This document shows positions 31,169 through 37,900 of a stretch of 43,630 nt of DNA, piece after piece. The DNA comes from Eubacterium sp. (GTDB taxonomy: Bacteria > Bacillota > Clostridia > Oscillospirales > Acutalibacteraceae). The stretch is taken from assembly GCA_017458975.1 (NCBI GenBank), contig JAFSZK010000018.1, positions 1 to 43,630 of the forward strand, given 5' to 3'. Both the position numbers and the translations under genes were made by a program. The notes under the pieces are model-generated. The model was not told the DNA's origin. It saw only the letters and a list, made by a program, of their open reading frames with translations, and made no database searches. Every line of letters starts with the position of its first letter. The stretch's first letter is position 1.

Positions 31169-32107
31169 TTAGAAAGTTCTCCAACAGTTCGTTTTTATAA
31201 AATTATAAATTTCGCCGTTATCTTTATCCTCATAATAAGAAACCAAAAGTCTTTTGAATTCCGGCACATCATCTTCAGGTATAGCAATAAATCCTTCTCC
31301 TTTAGAAATCAGATAATGGTTGGCAAAAATAACTGCTGCACGCTTGTTGCCGTCGTTGAAGATTTGTGTTTTCATTGTATAAAGGCATAACGAAATTGCA
31401 TTATCAATCGGTTCAGCGTTATTGTTGACGATTTCATCAATGTTTTCCATAACAATTGTTTCAATGGGAAGCGGCGGAATATAGCTAGTTCCGCCAATGG
31501 TTACGGGCACACCTCTGATTCTTCCTCCTTCGTTGTAAAAGCCTTCATTCACGAGCTTGGCAATGTGGCAGAGAATATGGTAATTGCTTTCACATTGAAT
31601 TACATCGTTGTCGAGGATAAATTCCCAAGCGTGTTTGAGGTTTAGTATTTTTTGCACATCAGAAGCAGTGACTCCGTTAACTTTTCCGTTGTCAATTATT
31701 TCTTCGGTTTGAGGAAAAGAGGTTGCCACGCCCTCTAAAACCGCCTGCGAGTAAATATTGGCTTTCATATTTGCTCTTGCAAAATCAAGATTGAGAATTA
31801 CTCTTTCGGGAAGTTCATCTGACGAAAAACCTAATTCAGCCAACAATTTGTCAGCTTTGCGTATACTTTTGCGTAATTCCTTTGCCTCTCTGTTACTGCG
31901 GAGCAACAGTTGATACAGCTCATCGGAATATATATCAACATAGGTTGATGTGACTCTGCTGCCAACTCTCTTTCTGACATAAAGGTATTTTTTACCATTG
32001 ACCTCTTTAATCTCCGGTGTACCGTCATAAGCAATTAGTTTTAATCTTGCCTGATAGTCCGCTTTTTCTCTAAGCAATTCCTGAATTGTTTCAAAATTGT
32101 TTTCCAT
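31169..32107 (-). CDS. Fic-domain protein with Gln in place of catalytic His
   Basis: A 312-residue protein. The Fic core motif, normally HxFxDGNKR, reads Q248-IFNDGNKRAA: phosphate-binding residues are kept but the His that activates the target hydroxyl is Gln (codon CAA, one base from His). An EG pair (Glu125-Gly126, SQAVLEG) resembles the inhibitory helix motif, but the usual Ser four residues before Glu is Gln. So AMP transfer is doubtful; another activity or nucleotide sensing is possible. AAGGAG precedes the ATG. The promoter is covered by a palindrome, suggesting tight or self-regulated expression. It is mobile-element cargo. Confidence 0.85.
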   Translation of the reverse strand: MENNFETIQELLREKADYQARLKLIAYDGTPEIKEVNGKKYLYVRKRVGSRVTSTYVDIYSDELYQLLLRSNREAKELRKSIRKADKLLAELGFSSDELPERVILNLDFARANMKANIYSQAVLEGVATSFPQTEEIIDNGKVNGVTASDVQKILNLKHAWEFILDNDVIQCESNYHILCHIAKLVNEGFYNEGGRIRGVPVTIGGTSYIPPLPIETIVMENIDEIVNNNAEPIDNAISLCLYTMKTQIFNDGNKRAAVIFANHYLISKGEGFIAIPEDDVPEFKRLLVSYYEDKDNGEIYNFIKTNCWRTF

Positions 32108-32117
32108 AATTTACTCC

Positions 32118-32160
32118 TTAGGGAACATTTATAAATGTATTATACATTAATGTTCCCTAA
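32118..32160. promoter_or_regulatory. operator palindrome over the Fic promoter
   Basis: TTAGGGAACATT (32118-32129) and its exact reverse complement (32149-32160) flank the -10 of the Fic promoter. A second palindrome, AATGTAT-T-ATACATT, lies between them. Confidence 0.6.
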
Positions 32161-32167
32161 AAATCAA
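32139..32167 (-). promoter_or_regulatory. Fic gene promoter
   Basis: Minus strand TTGATT (32167-32162), 17-base spacer, perfect TATAAT (32144-32139). One operator arm fills the spacer and the other lies just downstream of the start. Confidence 0.7.
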
Positions 32168-32282
32168 TCCGTTTTTCTATTGAGATTACAAAAAATATTT
32201 GCTATAATAGTTATATATTATTGCATTATTGATAACAATCAGCAGCTTATTTGATAATAGTGTTTTTTGTTTTGGAGATTTT

Positions 32283-33149
32283 ATGAACAAATTAGAATAT
32301 GACAGCTTACATAAGTTTTTTGTTTCAATTGGAATTACATGCATTGTGTTACCGTTTGGTATTATCGCATATTTGTTTAAGAAAGATGTTCAATTAATCA
32401 GTGCAAATGATTATAAAAGCCTGTCCAATTACTCAATGGAAGCATTAACATTTCAATATAGATTTCTAAAAATAGTTAACAATAAAGCATTTATTGTGCT
32501 CTTTTTTATAATTATGGCGGCACTAGTTTTGCTAGGAATCTATCTGACATGTATAGGTTTGAGCGGGTGGAAAAAGGTTCAAAAAGATTATGACAAAATA
32601 GTTGAGACGGAACGAATAGAACGTGAATTTAACATTGAACACCTTGACGAATCAGAAGTTGCTGAGAAAGCAGAAAGAGAAATTAAAGAACTGTCAGAGA
32701 GCACAGACCACATTGTTTCACAAACGGCAACAAATTCAGTTAGTCGATATATGAAACTTGAAACAGCATACTTTAATAAGTATTTGACTGTTCCTTTTAA
32801 AAGACGTCATATTATTGAAAGAAATGTGAGAGCTGATAATTACGAATATGATGCAATTGCCGTATCGCGATATGGTAACAACGACTCTTTGTATGAGATA
32901 AAATGCAACACTACTCCTCTACCGATAGGTGTTTTGAAAATGATAGTTTTTAGGTTTTTTGAATATGGAGAAAAGTATGGAAAAGACCGAAATCGCAATA
33001 TAAATTACTATTTAATATTTATTTCTAACACCCAAACGCTGGAACAAACAAAAATTCAAATGGACGAGATTATAGAAAAATATAAAGATGACAGCAATTT
33101 TAATAAGCTAGAAATACAGTACATAAATGAACAAGAATTGCTTAATTGA
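32283..33149 (+). CDS. membrane-anchored PD-(D/E)XK-like protein
   Basis: A 288-residue protein, noticeably AT-rich compared with the chromosome. Two membrane spans (about 12-32 and 69-93) place the C-terminus in the cytoplasm. A charged helical segment (100-150) leads to a domain at about 170-285 with Asp190 (YEYDAIAVSR) and Glu205-Ile-Lys207 (LYEIKCN). The D-x14-E-x-K spacing is typical of PD-(D/E)XK nucleases such as Mrr-like and RmuC-like enzymes. It could be a defence or DNA-processing effector; no family name is certain. TGGAGA precedes ATG 32283. It is divergent from fic, in the cargo part of the element. Confidence 0.55.
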   Translation: MNKLEYDSLHKFFVSIGITCIVLPFGIIAYLFKKDVQLISANDYKSLSNYSMEALTFQYRFLKIVNNKAFIVLFFIIMAALVLLGIYLTCIGLSGWKKVQKDYDKIVETERIEREFNIEHLDESEVAEKAEREIKELSESTDHIVSQTATNSVSRYMKLETAYFNKYLTVPFKRRHIIERNVRADNYEYDAIAVSRYGNNDSLYEIKCNTTPLPIGVLKMIVFRFFEYGEKYGKDRNRNINYYLIFISNTQTLEQTKIQMDEIIEKYKDDSNFNKLEIQYINEQELLN

Positions 33150-33154
33150 TTTGC

Positions 33155-33174
33155 TGTTATCAAGATTGATAACA
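33155..33174. repeat. perfect inverted repeat at the right end of the element
   Basis: TGTTATCA (33155-33162) and TGATAACA (33167-33174) are exact inverted repeats around AGAT. The right arm is shared with the putative integrase arm site at 33166-33185. Confidence 0.5.
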
Positions 33175-33185
33175 AAATGATAACA
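33166..33185 (+). promoter_or_regulatory. putative integrase arm-type direct repeat, right
   Basis: TTGATAACAAAATGATAACA matches the left-end repeat at 27411-27430 base for base, except that both GC pairs are AT. TGATAACA occurs twice, 11 bases apart. It is 101 bases inside the right core. Confidence 0.45.
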
Positions 33186-33247
33186 GTATATCGGCAACGA
33201 TGAATAATATGGATAAATCAAATAATCAGGAATAAAAAGAGATAAAA

Positions 33248-33271
33248 TTTCTAAACAAAAAAGTTTAGAAA
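33248..33271. terminator. AT-rich hairpin near the right end
   Basis: TTTCTAAAC (33248-33256) pairs perfectly with GTTTAGAAA (33263-33271) around A6. It may end the nuclease-like transcript, although the following T run is short. Confidence 0.4.
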
Positions 33272-33286
33272 CAGAGTTTTATTGCA

Positions 33287-33294
33287 GAGTGGGA
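33287..33294 (+). other. right attachment core (attR)
   Basis: GAGTGGGA is identical to the core in guaA. A second copy at 33467-33474 and a near copy (GAGTTGGGA) around 33345 lie in the following repeat patch, so the exact boundary is uncertain by about 180 bases. Confidence 0.55.
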
Positions 33295-33299
33295 GTGAG

Positions 33300-33479
33300 A
33301 AATTTGCCGAAGGCAAATTTCGAGACCGTTTCTCCAAATCTTTGAGTTGGGAGCAACAGTCCGGGGGACTGTTGCGTAGAAACTTGACACAGACTAAAGC
33401 CGAAGGCAAATTTCGAGACCGTTTCTCAGAAACTTGTAGCAAACGGAGTGAGTTATCCTTTGCTGAGAGTGGGAGCAAT
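33300..33479. repeat. repeat patch with duplicated 29-mer and hairpins
   Basis: A 29-base sequence beginning GCCGAAGGCAAATTTCGAGA occurs at 33306-33334 and 33399-33427. Hairpins AAATTTGCC-GAA-GGCAAATTT (33300-33320) and GCAACAGTCC/GGACTGTTGC (33351-33373) are perfect. GAAACTTG also repeats (33379-33386, 33430-33437). It resembles the hairpin-rich intergenic repeats at the start of the window. Confidence 0.65.
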
Positions 33480-33782
33480 ATGAAAAAGATTAGAATTAAG
33501 GTTATGGCGCGGACGGTGCATACCGACCTGATTGAAGAGTATGAAAACCCGATTGAACACGCATGCGATATGACGCTTGGGGACGAGTTTATTATTGAAA
33601 ACTGTGAAAAGCCCGAGGGCTTTTGCGGCGAAGCGTGGGGGATTGTTTTGCCGTTTGTAAGCGAGCTTGCAAGAGGCGGCGGGAATTTTTACGACGGCTG
33701 GATGAAAAACCCGAAATCTGCTATGATTTCGTGTAACGACGGCTTTCGCCCCGTAAGCTTTCTGATTGAAACAATCGAATAA
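33480..33782 (+). CDS. TIGR04076-family small protein
   Basis: A 100-residue cytoplasmic protein fitting the TIGR04076 pattern: a basic beta N-terminus (KKIRIKVMAR), GDEFIIENCEKPEGFCGEAW, a small helical middle, and CNDGFRPVSFLIE with two conserved Cys. Function is unknown; the family is common in anaerobes. ATG 33480 is preferred, as GGGAG of the second GAGTGGGA copy serves as its ribosome binding site. A longer upstream frame only translates the repeat patch. Confidence 0.75.
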   Translation: MKKIRIKVMARTVHTDLIEEYENPIEHACDMTLGDEFIIENCEKPEGFCGEAWGIVLPFVSELARGGGNFYDGWMKNPKSAMISCNDGFRPVSFLIETIE

Positions 33783-33784
33783 CG

Positions 33785-33867
33785 AAAAGGCTGACTTTTT
33801 AGGCGAGGTGCGATTTTTGGACTAACCTTCGTTATCGCACCTCGCCTTTATCAGCCTTTTCTTGTTT
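33785..33867 (+). terminator. large nested-palindrome terminator
   Basis: Outer arms AAAAGGCTGA/TCAGCCTTTT (33785-33794, 33851-33860) enclose an inner perfect 14-bp stem (33801-33814 with 33834-33847) with a 19-base loop. A T run follows. Confidence 0.7.
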
Positions 33868-33890
33868 TTTGTTCTTAGTTGATATATAAT
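33862..33890 (+). promoter_or_regulatory. promoter for the acetyltransferase/MGMT-like pair
   Basis: TTGTTT at 33862-33867, 17-base spacer, perfect TATAAT at 33885-33890. It begins directly after the preceding terminator. Confidence 0.6.
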
Positions 33891-33930
33891 TTAATAGGCA
33901 GAAAACCCAAAGTACAGAACAGGAGATATT

Positions 33931-34611
33931 ATGAAGAAGAGTGCTAACGAATTTGACAAAATGGTGGCGGGGAAGCTGTATAACGCAGCGAGCAGGGATT
34001 TAATCAAGCCGCACACGAGGGGCATGGTTCTTTGCGATATGTTTAACCGCACACCGCTCTGGCTCTATACGAGAAAACAGAGACTTTTAAAAAAGCTGAT
34101 ACCCTCCTCAAAGGGAAAGGAGCTTACCGTTTTTGCTCCGTTTTACTGTGAATACGGGGTTAATATCAAGGTCGGCTTCGGTTGCTTTGTGAATTATAAC
34201 AGCACCTTCCTTGACGTTTCTCCGATTATACTTGAGGATTTTGTATGGCTCGGCGCAAACGTAATTCTTGCAACGCCGATGCACCCGTATCTTGCCGAGG
34301 AAAGAATATTTAAAGATTATCCGGACGGGTATCACGACCTTGAATATTCAAAGCCGATTACCATTAAAAAGAACAGCTGGATATGTTCGGGCGCAGTAAT
34401 CTCTGGCGGAGTTACAGTCGGCGAAAACTGCATAGTTGCAGCAGGCGCGGTTGTTACCAAGGACGTTCCCGATAACTGTATTGTCGGCGGCGTTCCCGCA
34501 AAGGTTATAAGAAGGATTGACGAAAAGGACCGACTCGACGTATGGGAAACATATGTTAAGGGCGATATTCCGCTTTCTGTCAGGGATAAAGAGAAAAATG
34601 AACAGCTTTGA
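33931..34611 (+). CDS. maltose/galactoside O-acetyltransferase-like hexapeptide protein
   Basis: A 226-residue acyltransferase of the left-handed beta-helix type. The N-terminal helical part (KMVAGKLYNAASRDLI) matches the Maa-type maltose acetyltransferase domain. The coil section has hexapeptide rungs with INYNST-like FVNYNSTFLDV, the catalytic His in TPMHPY, and the AGAVVTKDVPDNCIVGGVPAKVI end. It likely moves acetyl from acetyl-CoA to a sugar. CAGGAGATATT precedes ATG 33931. It overlaps the next gene by 14 bases. Confidence 0.9.
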   Translation: MKKSANEFDKMVAGKLYNAASRDLIKPHTRGMVLCDMFNRTPLWLYTRKQRLLKKLIPSSKGKELTVFAPFYCEYGVNIKVGFGCFVNYNSTFLDVSPIILEDFVWLGANVILATPMHPYLAEERIFKDYPDGYHDLEYSKPITIKKNSWICSGAVISGGVTVGENCIVAAGAVVTKDVPDNCIVGGVPAKVIRRIDEKDRLDVWETYVKGDIPLSVRDKEKNEQL

Positions 34612-34900
34612 GAAAATATATGAAGTGGTAAAGCAAATACCCTACGGCAGGGTTGCAACCTACGGACAGGTTGCCGCTCTGGCAGGCAATCATAAATGGA
34701 GCCGCGTGGTGGGCTATGCGCTTCATAACAACCCCGACCCCGAAGGCATACCCTGTTTTCGGGTTGTAAACCGTTTCGGCGAGCCGTCAAGCGCTTTTGC
34801 ATTCGGCGGAAAAAATGTACAGATTATGCTTCTTGAAAACGAGGGAGTTGAGTTTATCGACGGGCGGGTTGATATGGAAAAATATCAGTGGCGCGCATAA
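34598..34900 (+). CDS. MGMT-family DNA-binding protein with PCFR motif
   Basis: A 100-residue protein equal to the C-terminal DNA-binding domain of O6-methylguanine-DNA methyltransferase. VATYGQVAALAG is the recognition helix and Arg in WSRVVGYALHNNP is the likely finger. The active site PCHR is P-Cys53-Phe-Arg: the Cys is kept but the His is Phe. Alkyltransferase-like proteins usually lose the Cys, so this is an intermediate form; methyl transfer activity is uncertain. ATG 34598 lies inside the end of the acetyltransferase gene, so translation is coupled. Confidence 0.8.
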   Translation: MNSFEKIYEVVKQIPYGRVATYGQVAALAGNHKWSRVVGYALHNNPDPEGIPCFRVVNRFGEPSSAFAFGGKNVQIMLLENEGVEFIDGRVDMEKYQWRA

Positions 34901-34940
34901 ATAAGCGAATAATCAAATAATTGCCTGTATGATTATTAAC

Positions 34941-34969
34941 TTGACTTATTCTTTTAAAAAGTATAAAAT
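34941..34969 (+). promoter_or_regulatory. promoter for the unknown/STAS pair
   Basis: TTGACT at 34941-34946, 17-base spacer, TAAAAT at 34964-34969. Confidence 0.65.
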
Positions 34970-35037
34970 AAAAATGAAATAATTTATAATACCGTAATCT
35001 TGTTTTGCGGTTAAAAAATCTGAAAGAGAGGCAAATT

Positions 35038-35646
35038 ATGAAATCAGATGTAATTCATGTTACCAGTGAAGGCGTTGGTATTGCCGAAGCTTTAAAGCAG
35101 ACCGAGGCGGTAGCAACCTATAAATCACTTTCAAAGCAGGATTCTATTCATCTTCTTCTTTTAACCGAGGAAATGATGGGTATGCTTCAGGCACTTACCG
35201 GCGAGCATGAAGCAGATTTCTGGATTGAGGACGAGGACAAGGAGTTCTGTTTTCACCTTAAAGCGGAAACCTCAATGAATACCAAAATGCGTAAAAAGCT
35301 TTTAGCTACCTCTACAAGCGGCGAAAATATTGCCGCAAAAGGCGTTATGGGTAAAATCCGCGATTTGTTTAACCGTATTATTGAGCCTACCGAGGGCGAG
35401 CTTCCCGCTGAATATGCTTCGGGTTGGGACAGCAAAAACCTTTCAACAGCCGAGGCTGCGGCAGTTGCAAGAAATATGTCAATCGTAGCGGCAAATACAT
35501 GGTCTTTAAACAGATATAAGGCTGTAAGCAAGGGCACGGAGTCCTGGGACGAATTTGAAAAATCAATCTTTGCAAATATAGCCGACGAAATCGAAATCGG
35601 TATTGCCGACAATACGGTTGAAATGGTTGTTTATAAAAAGATTTAA
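35038..35646 (+). CDS. unknown protein paired with a STAS-domain gene
   Basis: A 202-residue soluble protein I do not recognise. It has a short helix-rich N-terminus, HLLLLTEEMMGMLQAL that could be the N-box helix of a GHKL ATPase (as in RsbW or SpoIIAB), and mixed beta-strands ending in EMVVYKKI. No clear Gly-rich ATP lid was found. The STAS gene 14 bases downstream makes an anti-sigma-kinase-like partner a reasonable guess only. AGAGAGGCAAATT precedes ATG 35038. Confidence 0.55.
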   Translation: MKSDVIHVTSEGVGIAEALKQTEAVATYKSLSKQDSIHLLLLTEEMMGMLQALTGEHEADFWIEDEDKEFCFHLKAETSMNTKMRKKLLATSTSGENIAAKGVMGKIRDLFNRIIEPTEGELPAEYASGWDSKNLSTAEAAAVARNMSIVAANTWSLNRYKAVSKGTESWDEFEKSIFANIADEIEIGIADNTVEMVVYKKI

Positions 35647-35660
35647 TTGAGGAGATAAAT

Positions 35661-35957
35661 ATGACTATTGATAAAGTGCAAAACGGTTCTTCCGTTATTT
35701 TAGAAGTTGAAGGCAGACTTGAAACGACTACCGCTCCCGAGCTTGAAACCGTTATAAAAAATGAGCTTGACGGAGTAAGCGAGCTCACATTTGATTTCTC
35801 AAAGCTTGAATACATTTCTTCTGCAGGACTCAGAGTTATTCTTTCTGCTCAGAAGATTATGGGCGGCAAGGGTACTTTAAAGGTAATCGGAGTTAATGAG
35901 ATTGTAAAAGAGGTATTTGATATTACGGGCTTTTCCGATATCATTACAGTTGAATAA
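35661..35957 (+). CDS. STAS-domain anti-anti-sigma-like protein
   Basis: A 98-residue protein filling a single STAS fold, with the phosphorylation loop KLEYISSAGLRVIL (Ser53/Ser54) as in SpoIIAA/RsbV. In that family a partner kinase phosphorylates the Ser and thereby controls sigma factor release. The partner may be the gene just upstream; no sigma factor is in view. GGAGATAAAT precedes the ATG. A terminator follows 6 bases after the stop. Confidence 0.85.
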   Translation: MTIDKVQNGSSVILEVEGRLETTTAPELETVIKNELDGVSELTFDFSKLEYISSAGLRVILSAQKIMGGKGTLKVIGVNEIVKEVFDITGFSDIITVE

Positions 35958-35963
35958 TAAAAC

Positions 35964-36005
35964 AAACCGCAGGTTCAGGGGTGCCCCTTTCCTGCGGTTT
36001 ATTTT
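35964..36005. terminator. bidirectional terminator
   Basis: AAACCGCAGG (35964-35973) pairs with 35991-36000; an inner AGGGG/CCCCT stem extends it. A T run follows. Confidence 0.75.
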
Positions 36006-37886
36006 TTAATAGGGTGATTTAACTTTTGCTTTTTGAGCTTTGCTCCATGAGGAGTAAACTCTTTTTTTATTTACTGTTTTAAAGGTTCTTACCCTTACGT
36101 AATAGGTTTTGTCAACCGAAAGGTCCTTTGCGGTTGTTGAGGTCTTGTTCTTTTTAACGGTATACGTTTTCTTAAATCTTGCCCAGCCCTTGCTGAAATC
36201 AGAATTATCGCAAAACTGTACCTCATAGCCCGAAATGCTTTTAGGCTGTTTCTTCCATTTTGCGGTAAGCTTTGCCGTTCCGGGCTTTAGCTTTGTAATC
36301 TGAGTACCCTTTGGTGCGATACGGTAAGTAAGCTTATATGAGCCCTTAAACCTGCCCTTTAAAGTAATTTTAACCGTGTAGAAATTTATCTTCTTTCTTC
36401 CCTTAGGAAGCTTTACGGTATAGTCCTTTTTCTCTTTTAAAAGATTTCCCGCAGGGTCGTAAACCTTGATTTTCGGGGTTTGCACCTTGCCGTTGTAAGT
36501 GTACTTGGTCTTGGAAAGCTTTGCTTTACAGCATTTTACGGTAATTCTGTCATAATAGTCATAAGGGTTTTTCGGTGGAATATTAATCTTATTAAACTCC
36601 TCTTCCGTTCCGAAATAGTATATCGTTTTTCTTATTCTCTTATAACAGTTTTTAACACTCTTGGGGAACGCTACCGTTTCAAGCTTTCCGTCAAAGGAGG
36701 TGTAAAGCGTAGTTACCGTATTCGGTATACTGTAGTGCTTACCCTCTTTTGCCTTAGGATAGATAATAAGGCTCGTTTTGTTTTTGTTAAACAGTACTCC
36801 GCCTACGGAGCAGTAATTTGCATTGTTCCTGTCAACGCTGATTGCTTTGAGCGGAGCGCCGTCAAACGCGTCGGCGGCTATTCTTGTTATTCCCTTGGGA
36901 ATAGTTACGCCTTCAAGGTCAGTGTTGTAAAAAACCTGTTTTTCAATAACCTTTAAGCTTGAAGGAATATTTACGCGTTTGAGCTTAACTCCGCTGAACG
37001 CGCCTTCGCCGATTGAAACAACACCGTCGGGAATTACTATTTCCGTCGCTCGCGAATACTTGAACGCTTCGGCTCCGATATATCTCAGCGACTGAGGAAG
37101 CGTAATTGTAAAGCCGCTGTCGCTTGCAAAGAGGAAAAGTTTATCAGCGATAAGCTGAGTGCCTTCCTTTATTACAACGTTTTCTGAATGACTTGTACAC
37201 TCAAGGGCATATTTTCCGATATATATTACGCCGCCCTCGGAGTGTGCGATTCCGTTGTCTATTGCATAGCTCACAAATGAGCCGAAAAGCTTCGGTCCGA
37301 TGCGGGTGATGTTTTCGGGAAGCGTCAAATCCGTCAGCGCCCTCGTATAAGAAAACGCATAGCCGCCGAGGTCTTCAAGTCCGTCGGGCAGCTTTATGCT
37401 TTTAAGAGCGTTCATATTTGCAAAAGCTGCTTCACCGATTGACTTGACTCCGTCGGGAACAACAAGCTGAGTTATCTTGCTGCAATTGTTAAAGACGCCT
37501 TGTCCGAGTCTTGTTACGGTTTCGGGAATTGTAATTTCCGAAAGATTAGAGAACCCGTAAAAAACGTACTCGCCTATTGCGGTAATATTTCCGCTCAGTT
37601 CAACATGCTCAACCTTTTTGTAAAAGCCTCCGACATGCCAGGGGTATTCCTTGTAGATGAACATTTTTTGAAGCTCACCCATATCGTAGAATTCTTCGTA
37701 CTTGATATTATACGGAAAATCCAGCTCTCCGTCACAGTTGATTCTGAGCGTTTTGGTGTCTTCGGAATAAGACCAGGTCATCTTATCCTCATAGCTTCCG
37801 CTTTGTTCGCCCTCAGCATATACGTAAAGCGGCGCAAGGGAAGCAAGCATAATTAAACTAAGTATAACACTCAATACTCTTTTCAT
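36006..37886 (-). CDS. secreted BspA-like leucine-rich repeat protein with C-terminal Fn3-like domain
   Basis: A 626-residue exported protein. A signal peptide (KRVLSVILSLIMLASLAPLYVYA) leads to about ten BspA/TpLRR-type repeats (for example ITIPETVTRLGQGVFNNCS). A linker of YNGKVQTPKIKVYD type (MBG/Ig-like) follows, then a Lys-rich fibronectin-III-like end (KTYYVRVRTFKTVNKKRVYSSWS). That end closely resembles the end of the CHAP protein (KTYYVQIRAYKTINGKKIYSSWS). Likely surface adhesion or protein contacts. ATG 37886 is used because GAAGGTG lies just before it; a GTG three codons earlier would be the ribosome site itself. It is last in the glmU-led operon. Confidence 0.85.
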   Translation of the reverse strand: MKRVLSVILSLIMLASLAPLYVYAEGEQSGSYEDKMTWSYSEDTKTLRINCDGELDFPYNIKYEEFYDMGELQKMFIYKEYPWHVGGFYKKVEHVELSGNITAIGEYVFYGFSNLSEITIPETVTRLGQGVFNNCSKITQLVVPDGVKSIGEAAFANMNALKSIKLPDGLEDLGGYAFSYTRALTDLTLPENITRIGPKLFGSFVSYAIDNGIAHSEGGVIYIGKYALECTSHSENVVIKEGTQLIADKLFLFASDSGFTITLPQSLRYIGAEAFKYSRATEIVIPDGVVSIGEGAFSGVKLKRVNIPSSLKVIEKQVFYNTDLEGVTIPKGITRIAADAFDGAPLKAISVDRNNANYCSVGGVLFNKNKTSLIIYPKAKEGKHYSIPNTVTTLYTSFDGKLETVAFPKSVKNCYKRIRKTIYYFGTEEEFNKINIPPKNPYDYYDRITVKCCKAKLSKTKYTYNGKVQTPKIKVYDPAGNLLKEKKDYTVKLPKGRKKINFYTVKITLKGRFKGSYKLTYRIAPKGTQITKLKPGTAKLTAKWKKQPKSISGYEVQFCDNSDFSKGWARFKKTYTVKKNKTSTTAKDLSVDKTYYVRVRTFKTVNKKRVYSSWSKAQKAKVKSPY

Positions 37887-37900
37887 TTTTGTCACCTTCG

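Larger units (their letters stand above)
27341..33294. mobile_element. integrative mobilizable element inserted at the guaA 3' end
   Basis: About 5.95 kb, bounded by GAGTGGGA at both ends. The left module (27501-29922) holds a repressor, excisionase, tyrosine integrase and MobC. The middle has oriT-like hairpins and a shortened MobV relaxase fused to a response-regulator scrap. The right end holds cargo: a Fic protein and a membrane-anchored nuclease-like gene. No type IV secretion genes are present, so it could at best be mobilised by a helper. The relaxase truncation suggests decay. A second right core at 33467 is possible. Confidence 0.75.

Noticed and set aside
33282..33479. N-terminal extension of the TIGR04076 protein
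   Set aside because: It translates the repeat patch, giving near-identical repeated peptide pieces; the internal ATG has a good ribosome site and matches family length.
34332..34802. 156-codon minus-strand frame
   Set aside because: Antisense across two well-supported overlapping genes; no motifs.
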